This document shows positions 1 through 13,300 of a stretch of DNA of 64,000 bases, in pieces. Each line of letters begins with the position of its first letter. The stretch's first letter is position 1. Made by a program: the position numbers and the translations under genes. Under the pieces are notes generated by a model. That model was given only the letters and a program-made list of their open reading frames with translations. It was not told the DNA's origin and ran no database searches. The stretch comes from Leptidea sinapis (Eukaryota; Arthropoda; Insecta; Lepidoptera; Pieridae), in contig NC_066283.1 of NCBI RefSeq assembly GCF_905404315.1, positions 6,014,001-6,078,000 on the forward strand. Direction: 5' to 3'.

Positions 1-1208
1 ATTATATACCCCTCCTTTAAATGAATAGCCTTTTAATACGTACTATGAACATGTCTATGTGATCGCGATGGGTAATCTAAAAGATTATTTTGAGTGGACT
101 GTATGGAAAAAAAAGTAGCGGGGTTTGTCGCCTTGTAATACCAATTAGCTCAATGCAGTAAAATTCCAGAGACTAACCTTGATATCTTCTGCAGGCCTCG
201 CCAGGACGTCCTTCACTTTATTACGCCACAGACACAGCTTATTTTCAAATTAATGTAAATTATGAAGAGCTCAAAATATTAAATAAAAGTTTATAATATG
301 AGGTAGCGACGCGCGCGCACATCGAACTCACGTCTTGAGATGCGGGGGTCGACGTATAACTCTTCACGGTCGCTTCGCGAATAACGTAGCGATCCAAGTT
401 AGCCCTTTCATTCTACGCAATGAAGCTAAATGGCGCAACCACTATGAGAAGGAACTTCATTGTTTTTAAAATTTGACTATTACTTAGTAACTGTAATATA
501 GTATCGTATTTTTTTTTTGTTTTTGGAATAGGTAGAAAATTCCTTTAATGACAAGGCGACACGCATAGACTTCTTATCCAACTCAAATATAGACTCTGGA
601 TTTTTAAATAAGGTTCACAAGCTAGATTCTTACAATTTACAATATTTCATCACCCAATGCATAAAAATGGTTAAGTGAATTACTATTAACGTACATACAA
701 GTACTGTGGTGTATTGAAATTATTTGTAATCTTGTAATGTTTTATTTTCACTTTGAGAAAAGAGTTTTGTTATTCAGGCTAACTTACGCAAATCAAGTTA
801 ATTGTAGACCTACCTTCCTACATAATTGACCTGTCTGGAGGTGGAGGCTTAATTGCACCACCTACGAAAGTACCACAGCGACGCCTTTTTCTGCCATTTA
901 TGTGCAAGAATTATTTTATTTCCGTTTGAAGGACTGAACTGTGGTAATGAGACAACGCATTTGCGATGCCGCTCCAAATTTTCGCGTTTACAAGAATCCT
1001 AAGTAGGACTTTATTGTAATGGGCAGGGCGTATGGTTGCGTCTCTTTTTCTCATAAAAAAATTAAATTAAAGGGAGGCTTTTCATTTGAAGACGGGCTAA
1101 GATTTACTCACATTAATTTACTTTTATTAATTTACTTATCGGCATCAGAATATAAATGTGTTTATTAATATAAAACGGTTGTATTCCTAAGACCTATGTG
1201 TTTTACAG
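1..1208. other. Intron or upstream non-coding DNA
   Basis: AT-rich sequence before the first recognisable exon. Because that exon begins mid-codon, this is probably intron of the CCP/Ig gene. About 300-420 has a GC-richer patch. Around 945-1070 there is a degraded trace of the LINE 3'-end family (A) that recurs through the window. No supported exon seen. Confidence 0.5.
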
Positions 1209-1371
1209 AGTCCTGCCATGTCCCGGTAATAGAATATGGAATATACACAATGTCGCCCAATGGAAATTTGGGAAGTCTGATCTCTGGGCCGAGTAGAGAT
1301 GAGGAGCAAGAGTTGAATGAAACGATTCCTGTACCTAATGGCCAAATTGTGCATTTCTCCTGTGAATATGG
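1209..1371 (+). CDS. hig: CCP/Ig gene, exon a: first half of CCP 1
   Basis: Acceptor tgttttacag, donor gtaagg; phase 1 in, phase 2 out. Encodes SCHVPVIEYG through HFSCEYG, that is Cys1 and Cys2 of a CCP. It carries an insertion of about 20 acidic/polar residues between them (GPSRDEEQELNET), longer than a usual CCP loop, with a possible N-glycosylation site at NET. Confidence 0.85.
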
Positions 1372-4300
1372 GTAAGGAGTTGGGGTATTTTAGTATTGGC
1401 TCTGCGAATATCTATATCTTCTATCGATATATATAATGAAAATGGTCTTTGTTTGAGGCTCCATCACGCCTAAACCACTGATCATATCGACATGAAACTA
1501 CCACCATTCGATGCGAAATTTATCCTAGATAGTTTATGCCTACTTTACTGCATTACCTTTACTGGTTTATTTTTATTGTATCTTATTACAAAGATTAATA
1601 AAATTTAATTTATTTCCTCTTAAAAGTTCTGCTTTGGGGATGGATATGATACGTACGTGATTTTATATCGTCAATGTTACAATATAAAGTGGAGTTTTTT
1701 ATTTTAGGTACAAAGTACAAGGTCCCACAAATTTGAGGTGTTGGCTAGGAGAATGGGCAGTTACCAGTATGCCTGAGTGTGTTCCAGGTATAACTTATTA
1801 ATTAATTTAATTATATGTTCCAAACGTGGGTACTATTCCTTTATGAAGTTTTCCTAAGCCCTTGATGTTAATTCTTTTTAAATTATTATTATCATCTACT
1901 TCGGATGATGGATTTATTACATAAAGAGAATTTCTGGAATATTGGGATAAAGCTGCTATCTAAGTGGATGCCACCGAGATTAGGCTAAATTTGTGGCTAA
2001 TCTTGTGCAAGAATTTCAATCTGGATTTGATAGAACTTGAGGTTTATGGGCTGGGCGCTAATTTATTCTGTTAAAAGAGTATTTCGAATTCTATGAGATG
2101 CTCGATACCAGGGTCTGTCCCGACGCTTTAGAGATAGGAATTCCTTTGAATCTTTTGCCTAGAATGAGTCCGGCATTTAAATAGCGAGCTGAATTAAATA
2201 TTTTTGCGTGATTTTATATTTAATTTTTGCATTTCTATCAGTTGATTATTTGATATGAGAGGTTCATAAAATATCAACAATTGCAGCTCCTTGCGAACTT
2301 CCACAACTGACAGGAGCGACGTATGAGGCAGGCTACCGCTCTGGTCTAACTGTAGCTCATGCATCTTCTGTCAACGTCGCCTGCGACCTTGATCGCTCCC
2401 CCCCAGCAACGCTCAACTGTCACCTCGGACGTCTCCAGCCGACTGTACAAGATTTCTGCAAGCCATTAGGTAAGCCAAGTGTACACTAAACAGGACTAAT
2501 GCGTCATTGTTTTTATTTGACGTAATAAGTAATGCTTTAAAATAATATATCTCAATAAGATTAGTAGGTTGATTGTTATCCAGGAACACCATTTTGCTTT
2601 AAATCAACAGCATCTCACATGAATATAGAGTGATGTTTTGAGGTTTCTTGTTACGATAAATTTAGGCTTTGGTAAAACACGTTTCAATGGTAAACCATAT
2701 CCATGTTTCTGGTTCGGCGCACCCCCCAGTATCAGCTCGATCCATATGACCGAGTGCAACGCAGAGCTGTTTGAATTGTCAGGAATCCAGTGGTCTGTGA
2801 ATGGCTAGATCATTTGGCGTTGCGTAGAGACGTCGCTTCAGTGTGTCTCTTCTTTATAGCGGGCATAACGCATTTATAACGAGGCGTGTTCCAAAGAGCT
2901 GTTTGATCTGATTCCTGCTGCCCAATTCTACCTTCGCACAATGCCACAAGTTAGGATATCATCCCACCCCAACATCTGGATATGTGGCGTTCCTCCACAG
3001 TGCGATTTTCAAGGAACTTTCTTCCACGTACAACCGAGCTGTAGAATGAGCTTCCTCGTGTGGTGATTCCAGGACCTTTGTGTGGGAAAGGTTACTATAG
3101 CATAAACGATTTTCTTAATGACACCACAGACTGGGAATGAAGCGAACACCCTCAGGCTCTTTAATTATAAATGTTTATTGTACGATATCACATTGTAATT
3201 CTTTTTTTTATATAAAAAAGCCCGCTGAGTTTCTTGCGCCCGTTCTTCTCAGGTCTGAGTCAGTCTATTTTGAATGGGTGGTAGTTTTTGACGTTCAATA
3301 AGTGATTTTGAATCCTATTTTGAATAAAAAATATTTGAATTTGAATTTCTTTTCGCCTGTTTCTATTTGTTCTAAAATTTGGTGATTCTGGATCTTCCCC
3401 AAAACAAGGTAGAGACTTCAAAAATATTTAAAATGTACAGTCAAAACGTTTATGTATGTTTCTATCACTTGGCATAGATTGTATTAAAAATATTTGGGGA
3501 TAGACTTAACAGCTTATGCCTGAAGGTGACGAGCACAGTTGTAGTGCCGCTCAGAATTTTTGGGCCTATCAAGAATCCTGAGCACTGGCACTGCATTGTA
3601 ATGGGCACGGTGTTTCAATTACTATCATCTGAAAGTCCTGCTCGTCTCGTCCCTTATTGTCATAAAAAAATTAATAAGTCATTTTCAAATAATTCGACAG
3701 TAAATACGACACCGACTTGGATCAAACGCAAGTACCAGAGCGGGTCTGACATTGTGAGGGAAGATGTCTCCGAACTGGAGGCAGATATTCAAGAAGGTGC
3801 TCTCCCCTGCGCTCCACCTAAAAGGTATAAAATTTTCATAGTATCAAACATTGACTGTACCTTACCTTAAATATGTTGCCATCTTACTAAACATTAATCT
3901 ATACAATTCATTAAGCTTGACCCAAATTGGACTAAATTGACGTGATATAGTTGTCAATTTTATTGGGTAAAACGGATTGCAACAGATGTTCAATTTAAGA
4001 TTACAGGATGTATAAGTAATATTCCACCACAAAAATCAGACATATATTTTAAATTCAATGCATTTGAAGTATGTGAAAAATTGGCACAGAAAAAGAATTT
4101 TGCGGAATACACCTATTTATATATACATATCATAAATGTGTTTGAAGTATCTGCAAAATTGGCACAGAAAAAGAATTTTGCGGTAAACATCTAAAAAATA
4201 AGAATAAAAACTAACTACTCCAGAATATATTTGAAATGCTTGTTCTTTTATGCTTTTTGATACAGGAGATGTACTTTTGGTATGCTACAAAATTAATTCC

Positions 4301-7300
4301 AAATTATTCATTGATCAATTTCCAAAGAACGCGTTCCAAATTTCAATTCAGAACAAATCGAAAGTTGTATATAGTACTTAGGTATTTATCGTTTTAGTAG
4401 ATGTTTAAAGTATTGTTCTTGAACATGAATTAAAAGATATTTCTTTTAGAGTATTCGTGTATATTCATCAGAGATTAACTTTCAGATCAGGAAAATAAAA
4501 ATTTATCATTTCTCCTTTTCGTGGACTTTAGGTTTAGCATGATCACGGACTGCAGTGATTGTTAATTTTCCAAAATTATAAGTGTTAGCGTCTTAATTTA
4601 ATATTATTATCTATTATTCTTTGAAAATTTGTATCAATTTGGGATAATATAATTTGTGGTTCTAATAGGTGTATGGCTGTGAAATATTAATTGATTATAC
4701 CAATGCATTAATTAAATCATAAATACCAAATAGTTTTATTGTAAGGATGTTATGTATGAGTAAAAGTCGCTTTCATTGTGGCTTTCATTTCATATTTTAT
4801 TTCTTTCTGATTTAATGACAAAAATATATATTATATGGCAGCAAATGGTCAATTATGTAATTTTGATCAATTCTTTAACTATCGCTGACTGACGACAATT
4901 CGTCCATTTTTTTGGTGTTACGTAATTGACCTCTGGACAAAAGATTCCAATTAGCTCGTTGTGAACTTATGATTCATTTGTGAAATGCATAGTTTCCAAT
5001 TTATGGTTGAAATTGGTTAGATACTTTGATTCGAGCTTACTGTATATATCTCGATTATCAGTGGAAACTAATAGATGTTCATGACGTTTGGAAACTAAGT
5101 AAGGAATAGTCACTAAGTACTTGGAAGCCTAGCCAAGTTTACCAAGATTCTAATAAATGTCTACTTAATTACTAAAAGGTTTAATTTAATGAAATCTTGT
5201 GGCTATTCTAAGCCTGCAATTACTTAAGCAAATCTTGGCTAGGAGCTCTTCATAATTATCTCGTTTATTTTTGTTTGCGGACTTAGCTAAGCTAAAGCAA
5301 ATTGTGCTCTAAATGTAAGATTCATCTGGGTGCATTTTGCTATTTAATTCTCACTAACAGTGCGAAAAAATGTTTTTGCAAAGTCTGCGTTTCTTATTTG
5401 CTGGCTGGAAAGACTGAAGGGAACAGAGGCGTTCAGGGATGCCAAGCCCTGGTGAGAACCTTCTAGGTTCGAAATATTACTTTTATAACGTTACTCTTTG
5501 TACATTTTATATCATAGAATCATCAAAACATCTTCTTAAAGATTATTCAAAAGCATAGAACTGCGTTTACTATTATTTTTTACAAATTTAACTATTGGAC
5601 ACAGTTTTGTAACATACGATATATAGTCCTTTCTTTTAAATTTTCTTTATTTACTAGCTCAGTAATAGTATAACAAGTATAGAATTTGTGTATTTTTAGT
5701 TGTTTCTCTTCTACGGGGCTACATACACTATTACATCCGTATTAGTGGTGTCTTCAGCCATCTGATTTTTTTCATTAAACTTTAATTCATTTTTGTCATT
5801 ATAATTTTTAACGGTTACATTAGATGTTAAATGTACCATATTTTTTTGTTTTTTAACATAAAATTTTGCAAATAGATCCAATGAACGTATTTCTATGTTA
5901 TTGACTATAGTCTAAACAATCTGGTTTTCACTTTCTCATCATTAGATCTTGACAACCATTTTTAATTCTGAAAAATTATCGAAATCCTCAGAAGGCAGGG
6001 CTTAGATTAAAATATTGAAATGTCAGCGGATTTGGCAGTTTTGGCTTTTTCCTTTCTGTCTTGCCGAGCTTATCTTTTGTTGCGATATTTTGCGAATATG
6101 TTAGTGCATGCTTTTATATAATTTCTTAATTAATAACATCTTGAGCAAATACTGAACTAATATTAGAGGCATTAACAAGAACAATTAAGGTATAATATGT
6201 GACATATTATTTCCTCCCAAGTTTAATTGAATAACTTTTACACTGTATTTTCTGCATTGCAGATTTGTATATTATATATTTTATTTACTCTTTAATTACT
6301 TAAAAAATTCAGCAAAACCAATTTTAATTAAATGATATTTTTTAATAGGGGCAATCGAGCACCCAGGCTGACCTTTGTCATAGCTTGTTTTTAGATCAAC
6401 ATTTTTGGTGTTTTTACAATGCTAAAGCATAATTCTTGGTTTAACAATTTGTGGTACCAAGCGTCCATTTAAAAGTTTTTGGAATACTGGCATTAATATT
6501 TCTCACTCTTACTAGTAATGAAATATTCTAGGATGTTAGGAACGTTGATATATCGCGAAGGTGCTGAGGTGAATGAGACTTACGATATATCTGATACGTT
6601 TCCACATGGCGTGAAGATCACTTTCAGCTGCATAGCGTCAGTTATGGGAGAGAAGACGACGTGGAAGATTATATGTGAGAATGGCAATTGGGTTGGAAAG
6701 AGTTTTAACTGTGGTAAGATCGCCTTTAACTGTTAAAATAAGCGAAGTTTTACAAGTAACAATATAAGAAGAAGAATCTATAAATTGATAATTGTTTTGG
6801 ATCACTTGATATTACTTACTAGAAGTAATAAAAAAACGCAAGTTTATCCATGTTTTGAAGATCTTAGTAAAATACTTGAATAAAAGCTATCAGCAGTTTA
6901 CTATATTTATAATTTATACTCAATTTTAGATTTACATTTGTATTTTTTCAGTAACTATCCTGACGTACTATTTCCTAAACCTATTCCATCAAACCTTATA
7001 TTCTTTTGGAGGGTTGCTTGACTAACTCCTTTACTGTTTCTGAGATAAATTCAATTTTAACTTTAGATATTTCACAATGACATTGAAATATTTCTTCCAC
7101 ACATCTATTCAGTTAGTGAATCCTAGGATACTTGTTGGTCCATGGCATAAAAGTTACATATTTTGTGAATGTTGATTCTTAGCCAGGTCGTAATTTAATT
7201 ATGGTTAAAATTTTATGAAATATATTATGTATATTTTTTCAGTTATTGTCGTACCTAAAATTTAATAGTTACCCTTACTTACAACATAAATTGTCAGTTA

Positions 7301-10300
7301 GTATCAAACCTGCAATATATTTAACCCTTGTTTTAACATAATTATTCAGCAATAACGAATCATACTTCAGTTAATATGTATTGTTTGTAACCTTCGTAAA
7401 TGTTTGGCCGATAAGCTTCAAAAATGCGATGAAGTGGTACTTATATTTGCAGAGGAATTGGACGCCCAAAGTGAAGAACTACGAAACAACAACACTTGTA
7501 CGTTCCGCAACGAAGAACCGAACGTCGTCTCCTTCTACAATGACTTGGAGATTACAGAAACCGTTGAGTTCTCCCCGGGTGCTGTTATTGTATCGAGGTA
7601 AATCAATATTGATATTTTAAATCTGAAGAACGTTTATATTATTCATTAGTTTAAACGCGCTGATGCACTATCTAAATCTATCTATCGATTGTTACCTATA
7701 GGCTTTAGTTAAGATAAGGCATTAGCGCGTTTAACAAAGCAAGTCTTACGTTTTAACGCAAGTAAATACATGTTTTTGTTACTTTAAATGGTTAAATTTC
7801 ATTTGGTATTTTGTTTGAGTAACGGGAGTGTTACACATTAAAATAAGACACTTTTTAAAGGATTAAAACGCGTGTAGTTTTAACTTTGTTTTTATGTTAG
7901 ATATTTAAGTAAAAGTAACATTTTTATTATTATTGCAACAGATGAAGTGTTTATCTGCAGTATCACTGAAAACGAGATCTGGAAAGTTCTTGAAACGTCA
8001 GGTTAACTAAAATAATAATATAAATGTATAATAATTTTACGCAATAATCTAATGAAAAATCAAAGTTACAATTACAAGGGTAGGGTAGGTAGGGTTGTGT
8101 GTGACGGGGAAAATTGGGGACATATGAAACAAGCAAAGAATGAAAAGAGTAATGAATGTAGAGGAAGCACGTGAGTATTGTAAGGATTGAAGCAAGTGGC
8201 GTTCTGTTGTCTCTGCCTACCCCGACGAGAAAAAAGCGTGTGTATGTATGTCATTTGATTCAATATGGTTAAAAGTGTACCTGCATTGTTATTTTTTAAA
8301 TAAATTAATAAAAAGATACATTAATTATTGCAGATGCAGCGACGTAGGCAAATATGCCATGACTGGATCGCAGACGAGACGATGCATTGGAGGAATTTGG
8401 GATGGAGTCAAGCCGACGTGTTTCGGTCTCAATCAAGAGAATGATTATGCCAGTAAGTTACATCTTTTGTGCTGTGGACGTTTCTCGGCTTCATTTTATT
8501 AAGCTGTTTCCAGTTTTACGATATATAGGCTTCCTATATCTGGTGCCATGTATTTCTATCTTAGGCTACAAACATCTAGATCGAATCCATAGTCTGTTTA
8601 AGATAATCTTTCCTGCGTATCTGCAGTGTTTCTCATGGCTGCTTTTCTCCTCAAGATGCTCTCTAGAACCTTATGTTCTCGGGAATGGATCAGTCCATCC
8701 CCACTTAAGGTTTGATATGTGTAAGACGGAATCTGCGAAATTTTGCTTTAGTAGATATCCATTGGTTTTACGCATAAGATAGCTAAGTCCCTAATTGTGG
8801 CTGGTACTCATATTTTTGGATACTTCTGAGCAGAACCTAAAGAACTGCGATGATTTTATAAAGTAAATCTTATGTTTTATGTGCGCAGCGGTGGATTTAC
8901 ACTAGGGGCAGTTGGGGCAAGTGCCCAGGGTGGCAAATTTTTTAGGGCGACAAAATTTTGAAAGTGAAAAAAAGTTTGTGAAAAGTGAAAGTGAAAGAAA
9001 TAAATATATAAACTATAAGTTTATGTAAAATTCCAGTATTAGGGCGGATTTTTTTCCGGTGCCCAGGGGCGGCATTGAGTTTAAATCCGGCCCTGTATGT
9101 GCGTGAGTTTAAGTTTAAGTTTGATATGCGGGAAAACAACCGCAGTAGCAGCAGTATCTAGCAGATAGACTCAGCTCTGCGGCATATGCAGTTAGAAAGA
9201 TTAAAGAGTACACGAATGTTGCGACCGCTAGATTAGTGTACTTTAGTTATTTTCACAGCATCATGACGTACGGTATATTACTATGGGGTCATGCTGCTGA
9301 CATTGATATAGTGTTTGCACTGCAAAAGAGAGCTGTTCGTGCTATATATCAGCTTGGTTATAGACCGTCTCTCAAAGAAAAATTTAAAGAAACAAATATT
9401 ATGACTGTTCATTGTCAGTACATTTATGAAAATTTAATATATGTTCACAAAAATCGTCACCTTTTTGCTCTTAATAGTGATTTTCATTATTATAACACTA
9501 GAAATAAGGGATTGCTTGTAACTAATTCTAGTAGGCTTCATAAGATACATAATAGCTAATAATAATAAGGGTAAATGTATACACTTCTACAATAAAGTCC
9601 CAGCCACTGTTCAGGCATTATCTATAAATAAATTTAAATGTTTTATAAAAAAATGGCTCTGTCGTAAATTCTATTACTCCACTGCTGAATATCTAAATGA
9701 TCGGACAGCCTGGGACTAGATTGTGATTATTTTATAGCGATAGAAATGACTGTACAATATTGTATATTTTTATTGAAAAGAGCGCAAAAAAAAATGCTGG
9801 GAGAGTTTCTTGCGCCGCTTCTTCTCTCTCAGAGTGCCATTTGTTTCCGAAGCGGTAGTAGTATCTAGTAGTATAATAAATGACATCAAAAAGAATTCTT
9901 AAGGAATCAATTTTGAGAAAATAAATGCCTTTTATGCCTTTATATGCCTTTAGTATTACATGATTGGGATCATTTGTTGATTCAAGCATATAACCTACTT
10001 ACCTACCAAATATGGAACAAACATTTCATTAATAAATTAATAATATTTTTCAGTGGAGAAACCACCAACGATTTTGTTCCGACATTCCCAAGGTCCTATA
10101 GCTCAGACCAACGACGGAAAATTGCTGGTCTACCCTGGCACAGTACTGCACATGGAATGCCTTTGGATGAGAAGGTTCGGAAACCCTAAGTGGAACGTCA
10201 CCCATACTTATCCCGAGTAAGTAATTTTTGATAATACTTCAGAGAGAGGAGAGCGCTGCCTTATTAATTCGCGTCACGGTTGACCTCGACATGCTTATCA

Positions 10301-13300
10301 CATTGCGCATGCGTACAGACACGTATGTATACGCACATATACCTCCACTGAAATATATTTTATATACTTGTCTGTATCATATGGGTATGACTTTATGGAT
10401 TGGTAAAATCTGTAAAATTTATTAATAAAGATAAAACAAATTATGTAGCTATTTCTATCAAATATCTCGACGATTGTTTTTGAAATTTGCGTTAAAAATT
10501 GAACATTATTAAGTTTTCACATATTTGATATCTGCAATAAATCAATAACAATTTTAATAATATTCCAGTGTCTTGAGTTTTAACTTCTGTTGGCTGGGCT
10601 TATTACTGCCTTTTTGTTACATCTGTAAGAGATCGTAGACGTTAGTATTTGATGCTAATTTAAGAAAAATATACCTCCCCGAATAAATATACTGATACAC
10701 AATAAGATTCCAGAAGTTTTTCGGGCACCTTACTATACAAGGATAAAATACTTAAAAATGTTAACACCTACACAAAAAACAAAATTAGGGTAACCTAGAA
10801 TGACCCTCACGGTCATCACTTTAAAGTTATAACAAATTGTTTAGATTTACAAGAGCGACATCTCAAGTCAATTTCCTAATATGCAAATATTGGTGTTGAG
10901 CAGGTTATCAACTGTAGAGTAGATCCTGTAGATGAAGCCACAACCTGAGAGTTTAACAAAGCATATAAGATTTTATGACGATACGTCACTCGAACGGTTA
11001 GCTCAGTTGGTTAGAGAACCGGCACGGAACGCCGGAGGTCGTGGGTTCGTCCCACATCGTTCATAAAACTTTGTTTTTCAAATTTTATTTGTGTATTAAT
11101 CCTAGAAGTGAGGGTTATCACTTTAAAAACATAACAAATTGTTTAAATTTTACAAAGCGTCGTCACTGTCTGATCGCAGGGACTTTATTGATCTCCCTTT
11201 CTTGAAAAATATTAAAGATGGAGGCGTCGAATGCCCAAATCTGTTGAGTAGGGTTCCATTGGCGGTATTAAAGGAAATACTAGGTCAGATATTATTAAAA
11301 AACTAACGTTCAGGCCTAGATTAGCTAGATCGAATCTAGACAGATCCGCCCCCTTGTGTAGAATAGTTATCACCTACAACAATAAGGTTAAAAGAACTGG
11401 CATAGATATTTTTCGGCAGTCTGCCCCATTTTTCAAAAAAGAAGTCAATAAAATTATGGAGGTACTGCAAGTTCATTATAAAAGAATTTTTAAATATGTC
11501 CGTAGATTAATAGTTAGTTTTATGCACGTTGGCTTCATAATAAATAAATCAAAATGAAATAAATAAATAAAATCATTCTGTAAGATTAAGGCTAGGTTCG
11601 GAATAATGATTCTTGAATTTCATGATTCATTAGATCTGAGCGCACGTACGCAGAAGGCTGGACAACGGATCCTGGTCGTGACAGCCAGCTGGAGTACCGG
11701 CTCAGCATCATGGATGCCGTGAGGGAGGACTCCGGGGTGTACCGCTGCGAGACCCCGGCCAGGCAGAGCCATCAAGTGGAGATTATTGTGGAGGGTGAGC
11801 TGAGAACAAGAGAAGCCTGTCTTTACTTACAGCTTATAATTAGAGAATACGATATTGCTCATACCACAACGGCGCCTATTTCTGCCGTGAAGCAGTAATA
11901 TGTAAACATTACTGTGTTTCGGTCTGAAGGGCACCGTAGCTACTGAAATTACTGGTCAAATGAGACATAGCATCTTATGTCTCAAGGTGACGAGCGCAAT
12001 TATAGTGCCGCGCAGAATTTTGGGATTTTTCAAGAATCCTGAGTGGCACTGCATTGTAATGGGTACGGCGTATCAATTACCATCAGCTGAACGTCCTGCT
12101 CGTGTAGTCCCTTATTTTCGTAAAAAAAAATATTCAAATAAGATTGAAGCGAGGTTTAGCTATGTCTTAGGGGAGTACAACTCAAATTATATTATAGTTT
12201 TTTAGATACTTTCGTAATTTGCAATCTTTGCGAATTACAAAATGGCCACCGTCAGAATAAATAAAATACTTTTTCATATTATGAATTTTGATAGTATAGT
12301 GTTATGGCTATTGGCTTCATTTGTTTTTGACTCAAGGTCATGGCAGACACTTCAAAAATGAACAATGAAAATTACGTGTAAATCAAAATAATAAAACAGA
12401 GATTTTGATTATTTTTAACAATAGAAAATGACTTAGACGATTTTGTTTAAACTTGACAAAATTGTAATTTTCAAACCGCTAAAAAAAACAAACTGGGAGA
12501 GTTTCTTCTCTGTCAGAGCATTTGTTCCATGATTTTAATAAATTCTGAGAAAATTGGAGCTTCTAACAGGGCTTGGCCAAATTCATATCGAGAACTTGAT
12601 CGTATAAAACGCCTAGTATAATGTTGTTTTTCAGACGTCCACTGTCCTCCGTTGCCAATCCGTCGTGGCCTTGTACCCAGCAGCCTGGAGACGAGGCTGG
12701 GCAGCGAGATAACGTTCTCTTGTGCCAACGGTAACGCGCTCCTTGGATCCTCGACGCTGGTTTGCAGAGCTAGCGGCAACTGGAGTGCTCCACTACCCGT
12801 CTGTGAAAGTAATTCGTAATTAAATTCCATTTTTTTTATAGAATTGGAGGACTAACGAGCATACGGGTCTTCTGCCGGTGAAAGAGAAATCACAGGAGCG
12901 TAAGGAAAGGCAGATACCCTTTTAGATAGATTAGATTTTAAGTATCTGCATATGGGTATCTAATATAACTTTTATGACTTTGGTTTTTTACAATCTTGTG
13001 GTGCGTGGAATAACGTTGCACTGTGGACGAATGCCACGTGCATCCAGCACGATAGTTATATTTAAGTTGGTGGCGTCTCGTGCAAGTCCTCTGAAGACTT
13101 CTCGTCATAGAAGACACACAATGAAGCGACGTCTATTCTCAGTGGAAACTGATCCGTTCACAAAGTTTTTTATTACCGACAATTCGAGCAGCTAAATAAT
13201 ATTAACAATATACTTATGATTTCGTTTTATTAATATAAGTATCTATTATTTATCGTAACGAGCAGACGATCCAGAAGAGGTTAGGTAGTTATAATTTGAA

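Noticed and set aside
195..254. Possible small exon after cttctgcag near 190
   Set aside because: In the phase required for exon a it contains a stop, and it shows no CCP cysteine pattern.
7371..7452. Exon f starting at the good-looking acceptor acttcag (7370), giving LICIVCNLRKCLADKLQ
   Set aside because: That acceptor gives phase 0 and does not join exon e (phase 1). The acceptor tttgcag at 7452 keeps the frame and has a better tract.
8387..8782. 131-codon frame as an independent gene
   Set aside because: It overlaps exon g in another frame and runs into intron; no domain features.
10990..11065. Functional tRNA gene
   Set aside because: B box deviates (GGTTCGTCCC), position 33 is C, and the same head recurs with a shared tail, so it is a SINE.
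12974..13195. 73-codon frame with Arg-rich end
   Set aside because: No recognisable family, inside an intron, no splice support; left unannotated.
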